The position numbers and the translations under genes are program-made. The notes under the pieces were generated by a model that did not search any database, was not told the origin of the DNA, and saw only the letters and a program-made list of their open reading frames with translations. DNA of 64,000 nt from positions 248,001 to 312,000 of the forward strand of contig NW_006917094.1 of the NCBI RefSeq assembly GCF_000516985.1. Direction: 5' to 3'. Origin of the DNA: Pestalotiopsis fici W106-1 (Eukaryota > Ascomycota > Sordariomycetes > Amphisphaeriales > Sporocadaceae). Positions 34,002-47,700 of the stretch are shown here, in pieces. How positions within the stretch are numbered: the first letter of the stretch is position 1; every line of letters begins with the position of its first letter.

Positions 34002-36955
34002 ATGTCGGCCGCATCATCCCAAGATAAGGAGAAACAGGCCCGGAAAATCAGCTACGGTGTTGACCGGTTGATTGCCTATGTAGCACCTCCACCGAAAGAC
34101 ATCCCAAAAGAGCAGTACCAAAGCTGGGCAGATTCACACGCAGGCAATATTCATACCTTCTTGCAGGAGTATGTCGCCTCTCGTAGAGCTTGCCTCTCAC
34201 CATCCCGTTCGTTCACTGATATGTAATCTCTAGCAATGCTTCACCTACTGTCGCATCCGACGTCAACCATGCCTCGGACCTTATCAAGCGCAAGCTCATC
34301 GCAACGAGTCCTGCGCAGGCGCTGCGCTTCTCAAACCTGTACTCACGACTGCTGGCATTGCCAGTCTTGAATCAGAAATGGGCAATACTGTCTCTGCTCA
34401 ATAACCTGGCGGACTCGCCAAACCAGGACGAGGATGATCCGGTCGCATACCAAGAATATATACAAGAGGAGCGTGAGGCGAGGCAGGAAGCCAAGCTAGA
34501 GAAGAGACGACAGTCTCGCGCTGAAGCAAGCAGACACCCAGCAGAACTCGAGGCTGTCAGAAGCCCAAGGGAAGCCGCGCTCAAAATCACCACCGACACC
34601 GATACTTTTCCCACCGCCGGCGGCCTAAAGAGAGTGGTGGAAAGAGCTCGGGGTCTCCGAGATCAACCACAGGAAGAGTACGAGTCCAATCAGGATAATC
34701 TCATTTCAGCGAGTGGTTCACGACCAGCCTCCTCCATGGGCGAGCATAAGCGCAAAGCCACCATGGACAGGATGCCTCAGAGCCCTAGTAAACCAAGAGA
34801 CGTCGTGATCAAGTCTAGTCAATTATCAGACAACTATTCCAGCATTGACCCGACTGAACCAGTCCTATTGCGCGATCTGCCATACACATTGCAAGGGCTC
34901 TCATCAACGAGTCTACCATTTGGAAAAGACTATACGCTCAAGCTTCCACGTACTTTGCCGACACCTATTGTCTCCATCTTGAACACACTTGCAGAACCTT
35001 CTCTTCTCTACCGGACCCTGGAGGACTTTGTCAAAACGCCAGCCAGAGGTCTCTTGAATCAAAGTCTTCGTGCTGCCATTAGCAATGAGCTTCGCGCTTA
35101 CTTGACACTGATTGCGACACTCGAAGGACAGATAAGACTGGCTCTCGCGACTATTGACGACAACGCCCCACGCAGCGGCATTGGTAAAGCAGGCGTCACC
35201 TTGAAACGTTGCGTGGTATGGACCAGAGAGGCCACCATGGGACTGCGGCTCATGAGTTTGATAGCAGAGGAATCGAAAAGCAAAAAGGGCGGCCAGCTCA
35301 TCTCGTTGATCCATTCCTTCTCCTCACTCCATGGCGACCCGGTCGTTGCAGCATTTGCCGAGAGGCTCCTGACCCCAGTCACACGGCCTTTCTACGATGT
35401 TTTGAGGCATTGGATTTATGACGGCGAGCTATCGGACCCCTTCCAAGAGTTCTTCGTACGAGAGCAGTCACCTGAACAGATGCCAAAGGGCAAGTCTGGC
35501 TCCACCAATGTATGGGAGGACAAATATGTTGTTCAAGAGTCCATGATTCCCTCTATCATGTCCGCAGATTTTGCCGAAAAGATTTTTCTGATCGGCAAAT
35601 CCCTCAACTTCATCCGACATTCATGTGGCGATGCTCACTGGGTAGAGTCCTACAGTAAAGAATCTTCAAAAGAGTTGCGATATGGAGATACGGAGACTCT
35701 AGAATCATGGATTGATGATGCATACAAGACGACAATGCGTCGCTTGCTCCATCTCATGACTCAAAAATTTCACCTCTTCGACCATCTCCGAGCTCTGAAG
35801 TCTTACATCTTGCTAGGTCAAGGCGACTTCATCGCTCTGCTCATGGAGTCTCTATCTGGAAATCTCGACCGCCCAGCTGGCGCTCAGTACAGACACACGT
35901 TGACGGCGCAATTAGAGCATGCCATACGCGGCTCTAACGCGCAGTACGACTCGCCCGAAGTACTCAAGAGGCTTGACGCGCGAATGCTCCAGCTCACGCA
36001 CGGCGACATCGGCTGGGATTGCTTTACGCTCGAGTACAAGATTGACGCACCCTGCGACGTTGTCGTTTCAGATTGGGGTGCTCGCCAGTATCTAAAGGTG
36101 TTCAATTTCCTATGGCGAGTCAAGCGCGTCGAGTTCGCCCTGTCTTCATCCTGGCGCAAGGTAACCACGGGCTCGCGCGGCGTGCTACAGACGCGCCACC
36201 GCACAGTCCAGCAGACGTGGAAGACAACACGCGGCATTCTAGCTGAGATGGTCCACTTTGTTGGTCAGCTGCAATATTACATCCTTTTCGAAGTCATTGA
36301 GTCGTCGTGGACTGAGCTACAGCGCCGGCTTACCAAAGAGGACTGTACCCTCGACGATATTATTCATGCTCATACGAAATATCTCGAATCCATCACGCAC
36401 AAGGGCCTCCTTGGCGTCCGCCGCCGCCGTTTTGGTGGCGGCGAAAAGGACGAGGACGAGAACTCGTATATGATCCAGCTCTCGGAACTACTCCGCACCA
36501 TGCTCGCGTATCGCGATTCAGTCGATGGCCTGTACTCGTGGTCCGTTTCCGACTTCACTCAGCGCCAGGAGGCCGACTTCCAGAACAATGCCGTCTCGTC
36601 TCATCCCAACGTGACGACTCGGCCATCGCGCGCCAATCCCCATCCCTCTGAAGAGGATGACGAGCAAGCTGTCCCGGGCGGCGATGGCAGCGAGTTCCCC
36701 GCCCTCCAGGAGCGCCTCAAGCACCTAGGTGACCGCTTTAGAAACCAGCTTCAAATTCTGCTGGGCGACCTGGCTTATCAGTCTGATGTCGATTTGCGAT
36801 TCCTTGGCGTCGCCATGAACTTCAATGACGTATATCAGCCCATTAGGAAAAAGGCCAAGGGAATCTCTGTGAGCACGACCAGGACTGCCGCCGGGGCAGT
36901 GGGAGGAGGCGGCGGGCAAGCAGGCCTTATGGATAGTAGCAAGATCTCCAAATGA
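34002..36955 (+). CDS. Gamma-tubulin complex component, GCP3/Alp6-like (Spc97/Spc98 family)
   Basis: Two exons: 34002-34168 and 34234-36955, joined in phase 2, 962 residues. The N-terminal helical segment 'LRFSNLYSRLLALPVLNQKW' with 'AILSLLNNLAD' is typical of GCP3/Alp6 proteins. The GRIP1 region begins near 'LLRDLPYTLQGLSSTSLPF' and the GRIP2 region includes 'DCFTLEYKIDAPCDVVVSDW', 'YLKVFNFLWRVKRVEFALSS' and 'LQYYILFEVIESSW', which are hallmarks of the Spc97/Spc98 family. The family caps and nucleates microtubules with gamma-tubulin at the spindle pole body. I favour GCP3 (Alp6/Spc98) over GCP2 because of the N-terminal motif, but a GCP2 assignment is not excluded. A basic and Glu-rich linker (about 115-230) is poorly ordered. 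Confidence 0.88.
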
Positions 36956-38178
36956 GTATCGGGTCAAATGTTCACTTGACTGGGTAACCAGAACTCGAGG
37001 CATCCTTGTCTGGCAGGGACTGGATCTGGAATGATAGCATACTTTTGAACACGACACGATACTCGAGACATTTTCACAGTGCATATCATGATCTCATGGT
37101 GAACCCAACTTCTCCTCAATTATTTGTTCCACGTGAGGTCATTCACTCGCTTGTGCAACATGTCATAGACTTGTAAAGAAGGGCCAAATTATGGAAGGGC
37201 TTCATATCATGTCGTGATTCATACGTCCATCGCTCATACTATGGGTTCGTAATACATAGGTAGACCTTGGGCTTCTTCTCTATGCGCCCTTTTTTCCTTT
37301 GTCCTTCTCTATTAGGCGAGGATCCGTCTTCAGATGACCGGCTGTTGTGAGAAATTAATACAGCCGCAAAACGCCCCACGCTCATGATATTATATCATTG
37401 AAATGATGTAGCCCTTTCAGAGCATCATCTCGCCACCCTAACCCTCTCTGAGTGAAGCTGTCTTCACCGGGTTCAAATACAAGGATATCTAGGCTTTTTG
37501 CCATTTATATCTACAAGTTGCTCCAAAGACGTAGACGATTGACGATTCATTCAGGTCGTTGGTGAGGTTCCAAAAGGAGACAGAAAGAAATGAAAAAGTA
37601 AGGCCCATTGCCAGGTGAGCTCTCATGCACCTCGATGTCGGCAGAATCATGATCTCGGGTGTCAAGTAGATCTCTCTGCGTCGTGATGGGAGCTGCATGT
37701 GAAACGATAGCAGTATGCAGTAGGTGACGTGAGTGTGAGGAGGTAAGCAAATGGGGAGTGAGTGCTTTGTGCAGGTCGGAAGGTTGAGATAATGAGTGGT
37801 GGGATTGTCGGAATTGTAGTAGTTGCTGTCGGTTTTTTATGGCACTGATTGCCGTTGTTGGAACGCTCCAATTAGGAACACATGACTTTTGGATGCCGCA
37901 AACCAATCACCATGTTGTCGTATTGTACATTGCAGGTTTCAGTTCTGCTACTGAACCAGCACTTTTTGATACAGCTTATATAAAGCTTTTGAGAGACAGA
38001 GCCCGATACACCAAAGGGCCTGGTAAATATCCAGCAAAGCTGGCCACAGATGAACCAACGCGAGCAACACCAATCTGAGATGAGGTGTCATATCCAGATG
38101 ACCTTCAAGATCAAGCAACATTAGGCCGCGCATGAAGCAGCGTGTATTAAGGCTGTTCGATGTGGTTCATAGAGGTAA
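36956..38178. other. Convergent region between the GCP3-like gene and WEE1
   Basis: Shared 3' flanks of two convergent genes, 1.2 kb. I see only short overlapping frames and no supported gene. Confidence 0.5.
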
Positions 38179-41100
38179 TCAAACATCAGTCATCTCGGTG
38201 TCGGGAGAGCTTTGGTCGGAGAGCTCATCTGCCGGTCCCCAATTGCCTTCAAACACCGTGGCGCCCGCACGACAGCGAGAGGCCACCCATTCCAAGGCAT
38301 TAAGTTTCAGAATGGCCGATGCAGTTGGGCGTTGTTGAGGATCAGGGTGCAACATCCACCTGACAACCTGGTCCAACGAGTTATCATCGTCGGGGTTTTG
38401 CATGAATGGTGGAGGCTGCATCAGTTCGCTCTTACGGGTCAAACCGAAGATGTCTCCAGACTGACGAAGTCCAGTCCTTGGAGTGATAATGCTCGAGGGC
38501 GGTTTGCCTTCCGGGGTATCACTGACACTGCGCTCTGTGTCTTCGATCGGAATGCCCGTCGCATCACGCACGACACTGTTGTCTGCCTGTGTGAGAATGC
38601 CAATATCTGTGAAATCGCCGACGCGAAGCGCCACCCAGGTGGCACCGTTGTCAGGCAGCTTGACATTTGCAGCGACCTCCACCATAATGAGTCCGAGAGA
38701 GAAAACATCAGCTGGTTTGTCGATCTCGCCACGCAGCACTTCGGGGGCCAGGTACTCGCGATCGCCTTCAAAGTCTGGTCCCTTAACGGCAGGAAGCGCC
38801 GACGCCATACCAAAGTCGCCAATTTTCAGGGTGCCCTCAAAGTCAATGAAGATGTTCGAGGGCTTGAGATCGAGGTGAACAAAACCAGCATCATGGATAT
38901 GTTGTAGCCCCTGAAAGCGGCATTAGCAGGTGTTACCATTCATAGTAGAGGGGGCGACTTACCTGGCTCAACTCCAGCATGATCTTCCAAATTCTGAAGT
39001 CATCCAGTTTGCCTTTGATACCGACCTGCGCAAGGAAGACGTCGAGACTTCCTTCTTCGCAGTATTCCGTCTGAATGTACAGATTGTTCACTTCTTCCCA
39101 GCTATTGGTTAATTGCAAGACATGTTCACATCCGCGCAGAGCCTCCAGAGCGGATACCTCGCGCATCCGCATTGCTCTATCATTTGTGCCCTTGAGAGGT
39201 AGCTTGAGCTTCTTGACTGCGTACACCTTTTCCGACAACGGGGAGGTTGGTGAGCGATGTGTCGGGGTGCTGAAGAGCCCGTGGGCAGGAACAGCCGCGG
39301 ACTTGACCTTTTCAGCCACCTTGAAAACTTCCGAAAATTCACCTTCGCCAATAAATTCGACATTAGCGAAGCGAGATGTCAAAGATGCATCAATGTGTCG
39401 AGCGCCGTTACCGTGAGTTGGTGTAATGGCGGAAAGGTCTGGGAAGAGCAGAGATCCACTTTGACGAGCCGTTGGGGTGGCCGGAGGGAATTGGGATTTC
39501 TTTCCGCTGCTGGAAGGAAACAGAAAACCTGCGGTAGGTGTCGATTTCGACAGTCGGCTGGCTTCGGCTACTGCCTCACTGTCATGTGGTGTTCTCGGTG
39601 TTGTTGACTCGGCAAATTCTAGTCGATCTAGGGGGCTTGCTGTACAGACAGTGGTTTCAGTAAGGCTGACCTTTTTGGAGCTAGCAGAAATTCCCGTCGA
39701 GGACACTGTCCTCATCATCAAAGGCGCAGGCGTGGGCATTTCCCCTCGTCTGGCTCGATTCTTACAGAACGAAGACAAAGGAACAGTAAAGGAGACGGCC
39801 GGTCCCCGAATCATTGGTACAGTCGAGTTAGAGACGCCTTGGGTGGACGACGCATGCTCGAGCTTCCCATTGTCACGGGGCGCTTGAAGGCGGGACTTAC
39901 GGCTTGCCGCGGAATCTTGATGCCATGAGCTGTCAAGATTCGCTGAAACATTTGCGGTGATATGGCGATTGGCAGTAGGGCTGTCGTTTATCATCAGATC
40001 AAGGCCGTCGGAAATCTGCGTGAGAAATTGTGCCGGCCTGGTAGGTGTGGGTGGTACGTCTTCGGCCGTTGCCATGGGGGTATCGCCATTCAAGTCGATC
40101 GGGCTCCTCCCGTCGTCGCTGTAGAGGCTGAGAGTACTATTCGAACGACCATGTCGCGTACCAAATGACGTGAAGAGATTGGGTCTGCCATTTTGACTGC
40201 CAAAACTATTAGGTGCCGGAGACCGATTATCGTTTGAAGCAAACGGAGTCGAAGGGCCACCAAAGGCGCCCAGTGTTGATCGAGCGTTTCTGCTTCGGGA
40301 TTTGACGTTGCTGGGCAAGAAAGGCGGAAAGGTATGGAATGGGCTGACACGACCTTTGCATGGTGTGTCGGGCACTGGAGCACCACGCGAAACAAGCGGC
40401 TCCAGCTCGGGGTTTCTCATTTTGGAAACCAGGCCTGTTGAGGCGAAGGCGCCCATGAAAGGCTTTGCGTGCTGGTAAGCTGGGGTAGAAATGCTCCCAA
40501 CCATGGGTGTCTCGTCATCCGGATTTGGACGAAGAGCACCAATCGGCAAACTCTTGGACCAATTCATAGGAGCCCTGGGTCTTTGTGCGATGACAGGGAA
40601 GTGAGTAGGTGACTCGTCTGGAATGCTCGAGTTTGACGATGAAGCCGTCATGGTCCTTGAAAGTGGGTGAGGCTGGTTTTGGATCGGGTTCACAGCCTGC
40701 GCGGAGGTAGGAGGCACAGGGCTCGGAGCACTGAAGATGCTTTCGCGAGCAAGTGGTTGAAACTGATCGGAAGCAACCCGCGGTCGTGTCCTCACTGGGG
40801 TAGCAGCCTCATTCGACAATTGGGAAAGATGCTGTGCACCAGATCGTCGTCCCCACGACGTACGCTCCTTCTTGACCTGGCGTTGCTGAAGGGTCGACTG
40901 GCGTAGAGAAGTTGTCCGACGAGGAAGCATTAACGAAGCGAATGGAGGCGATGCAAATGACTCATCAGATTCCTTGCTACTCGGAGGCGTCCAGTCATAT
41001 TCACGACTTGTCTCATCGTGAATGTCGAATCCAGGCGAGACGTGGCCTGGCTCGAGGAAATTCAAGTCAGCTCCGAAACTTGCCGGGCCATAACTCCTGC

Positions 41101-41839
41101 GCTTTGCCTTGGGACTGCCGAAAGTGGCCTGGTCCAAATCCATGGTTGCGTCGCTGCGCTTCAACGGACTAGCTGAAGCACTCGGAAGGTTGCTGTCGGT
41201 GCTACGGGCTATGGCTTGCAGCGATGCACCAGACATATCGAGATGCATGCTATGACGACTCTTGGTTCGCTCGAAACTCCTCCTCCTCGATCCTGGGCTT
41301 CGCGCACGGAAACAGCTGATGTTCTCCTGGCCTGATGGAGGAGAGTCGTCCGATGAGGATGGCGTTGAGTTACCGGCGCACGGAGATGAGGGGTTCAGAG
41401 CGCGCTTGGTGGGACTTCGAGGAGATGTCCTGGATCGTGTAGAAGATTTTGAAGATGTGGAGGATCCACTAGACGTCAGCTTTGCTGAAGATTTTGCTGA
41501 GCGCAATGAAAGCTTAACGCTCGGTCTAAATGGTGTTGCAAGAGGCGGTTGCGCGAGGACAGATTGTGTGGTCGGCGCGTGATTCTGAGAACTGAACGCG
41601 CCAAATTGTGCAGATGCCATGCGCCTCAAGGAAGGCGAGGCGGGCGAAGGCGAATTTGGAATGGAGCTCATAGATGCGTCGGAGCTCTGTGACGACGTCC
41701 TTGCGAGATGAAATTTGGAAGGCGATCGCGATATCGATCGTCGAAGAGATCGCGCGACGGCGGCTTGGACGTCAATGTGATTTGGATGAGTAGGACTAGG
41801 CAGGGTGAGGGTGCCACCTCCGCTATTTCCAAATGACAT
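38179..41839 (-). CDS. WEE1: Wee1-family mitosis-inhibitor protein kinase
   Basis: Two exons: 41839-38963 and 38910-38179, with a 52-nt intron, 1202 residues. ATG 41839-41837 is the first in frame. The first 800 residues are Ser/Pro-rich and unstructured with many SP/TP sites. The kinase domain starts about residue 823 with the glycine-loop 'FIGEGEFSEVFKV', Lys876 in 'YAVKKLK', catalytic loop 'HLDLKPSN' (971-978, Asp973), DFG (991-993) and the EGD triplet (1007-1009) characteristic of Wee1 kinases. These kinases phosphorylate Tyr15 of Cdk1 to delay mitosis. A Ser/Pro-rich insertion lies between the glycine loop and Lys876. Convergent with the GCP3-like gene, and divergent from the MFS gene across 8.7 kb. 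Confidence 0.95.
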
Positions 41840-44232
41840 TGTTGTTGAATGATAGAGTGCGCGGTCTGCCAGCAAGATGTTGCGCGTTGTTGTCGACAAT
41901 CGAGGTTACCGCACAATTCAATGGATGTAAGTGTGACGAAATGCGGTGGGGGTGAAGGAAGTCTCCAAAACAACGGCTTCCTGAGCAGCTATGTCGTGGA
42001 TCGCGTATGTTGACAATGCGATGTTCTTTCCTTCTTCTTGCCGTGGAATGAAAACCGATACTGGAATGGAACCAGACGGGAGTTCTGAATCAAAGTGGTG
42101 TCAGGTTTCGGGAAGGCGAAGGAGAGGTCTGTAGGCGTATGACCGAGTTCGGGTTCCGTAGCAGCTACCACTTTCTCTGCCCTTCGAGCTTTTTGTTTCC
42201 TTTCCTTTCCTGTCCTTGTTCTTTCTCTTGCTCGTTTCTTTTCTTCTTCTCTGGTATCAGATGGCGCAGGTGTGGAACGACATCGACATGACACGCGTAA
42301 ACACCCAACTCTCGCTTGCCACAGCAAAGAGTCACAGGTGGAAATGTGCTTGAACGGATAACCTTGAAGTACACAACACCCAGGACCCCTAAAAAGAATG
42401 ATCGCCAACGATTGGCACTTTTTTAGACCGGATCAACAAAGCGTTCGATAGACACGATGCGTAAGTGGCAATATGTAAAACTTGGAATCTCTCTGAGGGG
42501 GAGAAAAAAATAATGAAGGGGACTCAGAGACCGGGTTTACCAAATAGGAACGCGCCTGAAGGTAGGTAAATGCAGGGTCAGGTCGAGTAAAGTCAGGGCA
42601 AACAGAACAAGCCAAAAAGACAAGCGAGTACGGGGGTACAGGACAAGTATTCAATGGCAGAGCAAGCCCAGAAGGCAAGAACGAAATGTGGTAGGTAGTA
42701 TGTTACACTCGACAGAGGGATCAGACCGGGAGAGCCAACAGGAAGGCGAGGAGAGATTGGCGGTGGTCAATAGTCGTTGAGCGCGAGTAGTGTGTAGTAG
42801 AATCGTAGCGTAGTATGATGCGCGAGTGAGAGAGAACGGTCGGTACGTGGCAGGCGCAGTGGAGACGGGCGAGTTTGGTGTACCTTGGGGGGGGCAGGAG
42901 GGGGAGGGGGGTTCACAGTCGCATCACGTCGCATCGCAAATCGCAGGCGCAAAGCTGCAAGCAGTCTCGGTCGGTCGCAACAAAAAAAGGTGCCCAGCGG
43001 CCGGGCCCTTGCTAGTCGATGCGCACACTCTAAAAGTAAACAATGAAAGGCGCGTCCCGAACGCGTCAAGGCCCTAGTGGTCAGGAGGCGAATCAGAGCC
43101 TAAAGAAATATGGGTCACATGCGCCGCGCCTGACGTGCACATGGGTCAATTGTTGTTGGTCCGTGGTTCTTCTGCCTTAGTCTGCTTTGCTTAGTGTGTT
43201 TCTATACCTCATTTATTGGTTGGGGCTTTCTCTGTATTCATGTACATCACGACCAGGCGCAAAGTGCAGCACTTGGTGGCTACTGTAGCCTCGACCAGGG
43301 GCCGGGCATACTGCATGGAGAGAGAAAGAGGGAGAAAATGAGATGACACCCGGCTCTCTCCAACTAATTCCACGATTCAATGCCAAAATTCAGCCGTATC
43401 ATCATGTCTCTCCAAGAAACCCAGAGAGCCCATCTCCCGCCAGAATGAACCTTGATGTGAGGCAACTCCCAGTGGACGGCACATGTTCATCATGTGATTG
43501 TATTGGCTGTTCACGGCAAGTGACTGTCTCGTGAATAAACAGACAGAAATTTCGATCAATAATAAAAACAGGTGAACCATGCTCTCGGTATGTATTGATC
43601 GGCTCCCATCTCGAATCCCAAGCATCATGCCACCCACCCGTTCATGCCGAATTTTCGCCTCTTGATGCCTGAAGTGTGGGCTCTGCCCTTCATGCAGCCC
43701 GTGTCTTGCCTCTTGCCTTGCCTGCCACACAAAGCCGTTTAACCACTTGAGCCACTGTTCACTTCCAGCCTTGTGAGGCGCCTCTTTTAAACGGGAAGGG
43801 GAACCTTGACTTGAGTTGCGAATTGAGCTACTTGGGTTGAGATCATTCTCTTCCTTCTCAATCCTGTGCAGCCGGTAGATGATGCCCCAGGATGCAATAT
43901 ATCACAGACGATCACACCTTGTGCCACCAGACCCTGATATTACTTCATTATTCGGTAGTACTTGGCACCTGGTACTTGTACACTGCTATTGACAATCCTT
44001 TCGTGGAGATTTGCCTTACTATTCCACCCAATCCAACTGCCCTCCTCCAGGCCCAATGGAGATCCTGCCCATCTTCTACCGCCACCTGTCCTCGTCTTCT
44101 GAGCACTCGTCTTTACATCAGCCGCATGGTGTCTTACTACAGTTGATATCGCACATACGCAATATGGGTGGACTTAGAGATTGCTGTGGTATGCATACTG
44201 CCATGGCGGTCAGCTGGTCGTAAATAACAAAG

Positions 44233-44264
44233 TAAACAAACAAACAAAAAAAACAAACAAACAA
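44233..44264. repeat. AAAC-type tandem repeat
   Basis: Imperfect (AAAC)n repeat with an internal A8 run, in noncoding DNA. Confidence 0.75.
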
Positions 44265-44764
44265 TCGCAACACTTTTCCATTCTGGCTACTACCTTTCTA
44301 GCATATCACTATTGCATAGCTTGACTGATTCCATGTTCATCTGCCTCCATCTGCCTGCGTTATGTTGAGCGGTGTGAGCATTGGATGAACGGAGCTAGTA
44401 CTACCAACCATAGTGCCATTTTATCGCGTCTTCCGGGACGATTCTATGGTTAGTATGGGTCCAAATGGACGGAGATCTCAGACTAAGATTTCCTCCAAGA
44501 TCACAGTAGATTGGCGCCACTATCGGCTGTGTGCTATGTACAACTACCTGCGACAAGTCGTGCCAAGTGCTTACCACAACCTCGCACTCTGATGTCAATT
44601 GCATTCTCAATGGGCACATTCTTACCTCACCATTGATCGATTGTACGACTTCCAATATCGGGTGTTAGGATCTGCATCATCGTCATTGCGCGTCAAAAGG
44701 GGTTGCGCTGACCTCATTGTGTTCTGCTCTGCTCTGGTCGCTCCAGCTGTTGTGCTGATTGCGA

Positions 44765-44776
44765 CCGCGGCCGCGG
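44765..44776. repeat. Perfect GC palindrome
   Basis: CCGCGGCCGCGG is its own reverse complement and sits within a longer CGGCCG-rich run. No function is visible. It could be a CGG-type regulator site, but there is no adjacent gene. Confidence 0.6.
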
Positions 44777-47700
44777 CCGCAGCGGCAATGCAGGGACCGT
44801 TGGGAGAGATGGAAAGTGACGTTGAGCCTTGCTATTTTGGGGTGGATCTGGTCTTCTGGAGTAAACAAAGACGCGCCCCCTTGTCTGTTAGTAGACGCGC
44901 CGCCGCCTCCCCAGCCGGGAAGCGGCCCCGTACATAGCATGTGTGGATGCTAACGGCAGGCCCAATGAATTTCCGCCAGGGCGCCACAGGTGAGGACCAG
45001 AAGGAAATGGCCGATTGATCTGCGTCAGGCCCCTTGACTTCCCTCCTGCCCGCCCCCCTTACTCTGTACCCAGCAGCTCACGCACACCCAAACCAAGGGG
45101 CAGCTGATACATATGTAATAGCAGTAGGAAAGGTCAACTTGGGGTGCGCCGGACTGATGAGCCGTTCATTGTTTCGTGACGTTCCCGTTCGAGAAGTCTC
45201 TAACATCGTGGCTGAACCTTACCTAGTGATTCTCTGAAGAACCTCATCACGCAAATGTGCAAACCCTCCCAAGATCCTTCATCTGCCATACGCAGAGGGT
45301 TCTTCTACAGGAAACGAAAACTGTCGCGCCATCAGACATTGGACCATCGAGCCCTAAGGTTTTTTTAATCAACTTCAGCGTGTGTCCCGACTCTCTCTTG
45401 GAGACGGTCAGGGCTGGCCTGCTCCAAGCCAGGTAGCCCTTGTTCCATTCAGTTGGTGCTTCCTTGGGAGCCAACCACAATTTGCCTAGGAGATGCGAGT
45501 CTCCAATTCTCCTTGAGACTCAAGGCCAAGCTCCAGCGCACCGCCTAGGATCCGGGCAGGCCAGTCCCGAGTCCCGCTGTCTGGTCTTGATCCTGGGGCC
45601 TGCCCGCGTCAAGCCAAACGACTGATTCCCGTGCAAGCGACTCATCAGTTGCAAGATAGGTAACTCGTAGTGGACGAGCGGATAGTCTAGACAATCAGAA
45701 CGACCGCGGCGCAACGTCTGCGCCAACCGCTCAGGAGCACCATTTGGGATCGTCAAAACAAAAGGAGAACCTCTCTCCGCCGTCAATACGATGTATTGAT
45801 TAAATTCCCCATTATGGACCTCACTATTGGAGGTCATATAATTCATGCGCTCGCAGGAATGCCCGAGCAGAGGCAAGGAAGAGCCAGCAAGTGCCCATTT
45901 CGCTTCCAAGCCACACGCGCTACCTTCCATCTCTCTGTGGATTCTGCCAAATCTCCGCCGACGCGTGAAGAAAACTGGAACCATTTTGTCCGCCGTGCCA
46001 AAACTGCCATTGCAATGAATTTCGCGGCGCCTTTTCCCCCAGAGCCCACAGAGGGGGCAAGCGAGAGAGTCTGTGCTTGAGATCAGATCTGCCCATGCCA
46101 CATGCCACGGCTGATTTGTAGCTTGTGGCTATCGGTGCCCCTCTGTCATGTATCCCATTGTACTTTGGATTCCACTGCACAATCACCACCACTCGTACGG
46201 GCTCTCCGTCCAGGCAATACCCAATGTGGTTAACAGCCAGAGGTCAAACACGGACCAGACCGATGACAAGCAAAAATACCATAGCAAAAAGAAAAGAACT
46301 ATCGTGCCCAGTGGATTATACACTGCTTACATACAATGCTAACGATGACCTCCATCTTCCCTTTTGCACTAATAGTTGTTCCTGTTCTTCTCGAAGCTTT
46401 CGAAACGAACGGGCTTGTCTACATGCAAGGCCAATATGCCAAGCACACGTGTCAGAGCATACACACTACATGTGACCACACGAACATCAATTGATGTAGC
46501 CATGAGGCTTTGAACTTGTAGGATTCATTTGGAGCACATGTCATGTTCGGATTATTTTACACTCTTTTCGCATTGCGAATATCTTTCTGAGTGACGCAGG
46601 ACCGAAGTCGCATTCAAAACGTCATAAGCGGCAATGGCCCCGAACCTTGAGAAATGACAGGATCTCTGTAGCAAAACGTCCCGCGAACTCTGAACTTCCG
46701 TAATAGCTCGCTTTTGGAGCTATAACAAACGGGCTATCAACGTCCTTGTGATCGCCAAATTGTACATGAGCAATTTCGGCTGGCACAGACATCCGCAAAC
46801 TATATTGCGTGCCTTGTGCCGACTGCTTCTTTCCCGTTGCGGATGTAGGCAATTAGCTCTTCGATAGCACACGAGCATTGGTGGTCTGTAAAGATGAGGA
46901 GCACATGTACCTGTAATTACGCAATATCGCCTTCAAGTTTGTTTTGTTTTGTTGTTTATTGTAAATAAATAAAAAATATCTACGTAGGTAGGTACTATTG
47001 CGCGCTGTCAGCGGCAACTGATTGAAGGCGCAAACCTGACTCGCAGTTCTCCCACGCGCAATTAGCGAAGTCGTCGTTCCAGAATGCTCTCAGCCCAGCA
47101 GAGCTTGACGGGCACGGTTATAAAAATTCTGAAACGTAGACAACCAGGAAGATGGTTCTTGTGCCTTCTCAAATGTTTATTGCTCGCCAGCTGAGATATC
47201 CCCGTTTCCCCCAGACAACCCCTTAGATTCATGTCCCTGATCGACCGCTATGCTATGGTGATGGAGGTTAGTATACGTAGGTGGCCCGTCTGGCAGATCT
47301 CGCACGCCGCAAAGTGGACATAGATAGTTACTGGCTGGCAGTTGCTGTCCGTCCTGGGCGGCAAGGTAAGGCTGTCACGAACCCAAACCAGCTGTCCGAG
47401 CATATCTGCAAGCAAGGATAAGACTGCCACTTCTCTGGTTACTAGAGCCTCTACTATGTAAAGGTGCCGGGGGGCCGCGGGGGGGTGTCTAGTAGCAGCA
47501 CTGCCAGTAGAAAGAGTGAAGCCGACTTGCAATCAAATATGATCGATCCGCAGCCTCAACGCCGATGGCCATGAGGAAAACAGAGTGGGCATCAGAGGAG
47601 CCCCTCTCCCCACTGGGCGAGTCCTGTTAGTTCATCGCTCAATCCGGTGACACTTGCCAATTCAAACGGAGATTTCATTATGCCTCAAAACCAGTCCGGT

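Noticed and set aside
44765..44776. GC palindrome as a hairpin terminator or origin element
   Set aside because: No adjacent gene end, and fungal terminators are not of this type. It fits a random CGGCCG-rich run.
46622..46852. 76-codon minus frame with 'YGSSEFAGRFATEILSFL'
   Set aside because: Somewhat protein-like but short, isolated and without start context or a recognised family. Mentioned only as part of the gene-poor region.
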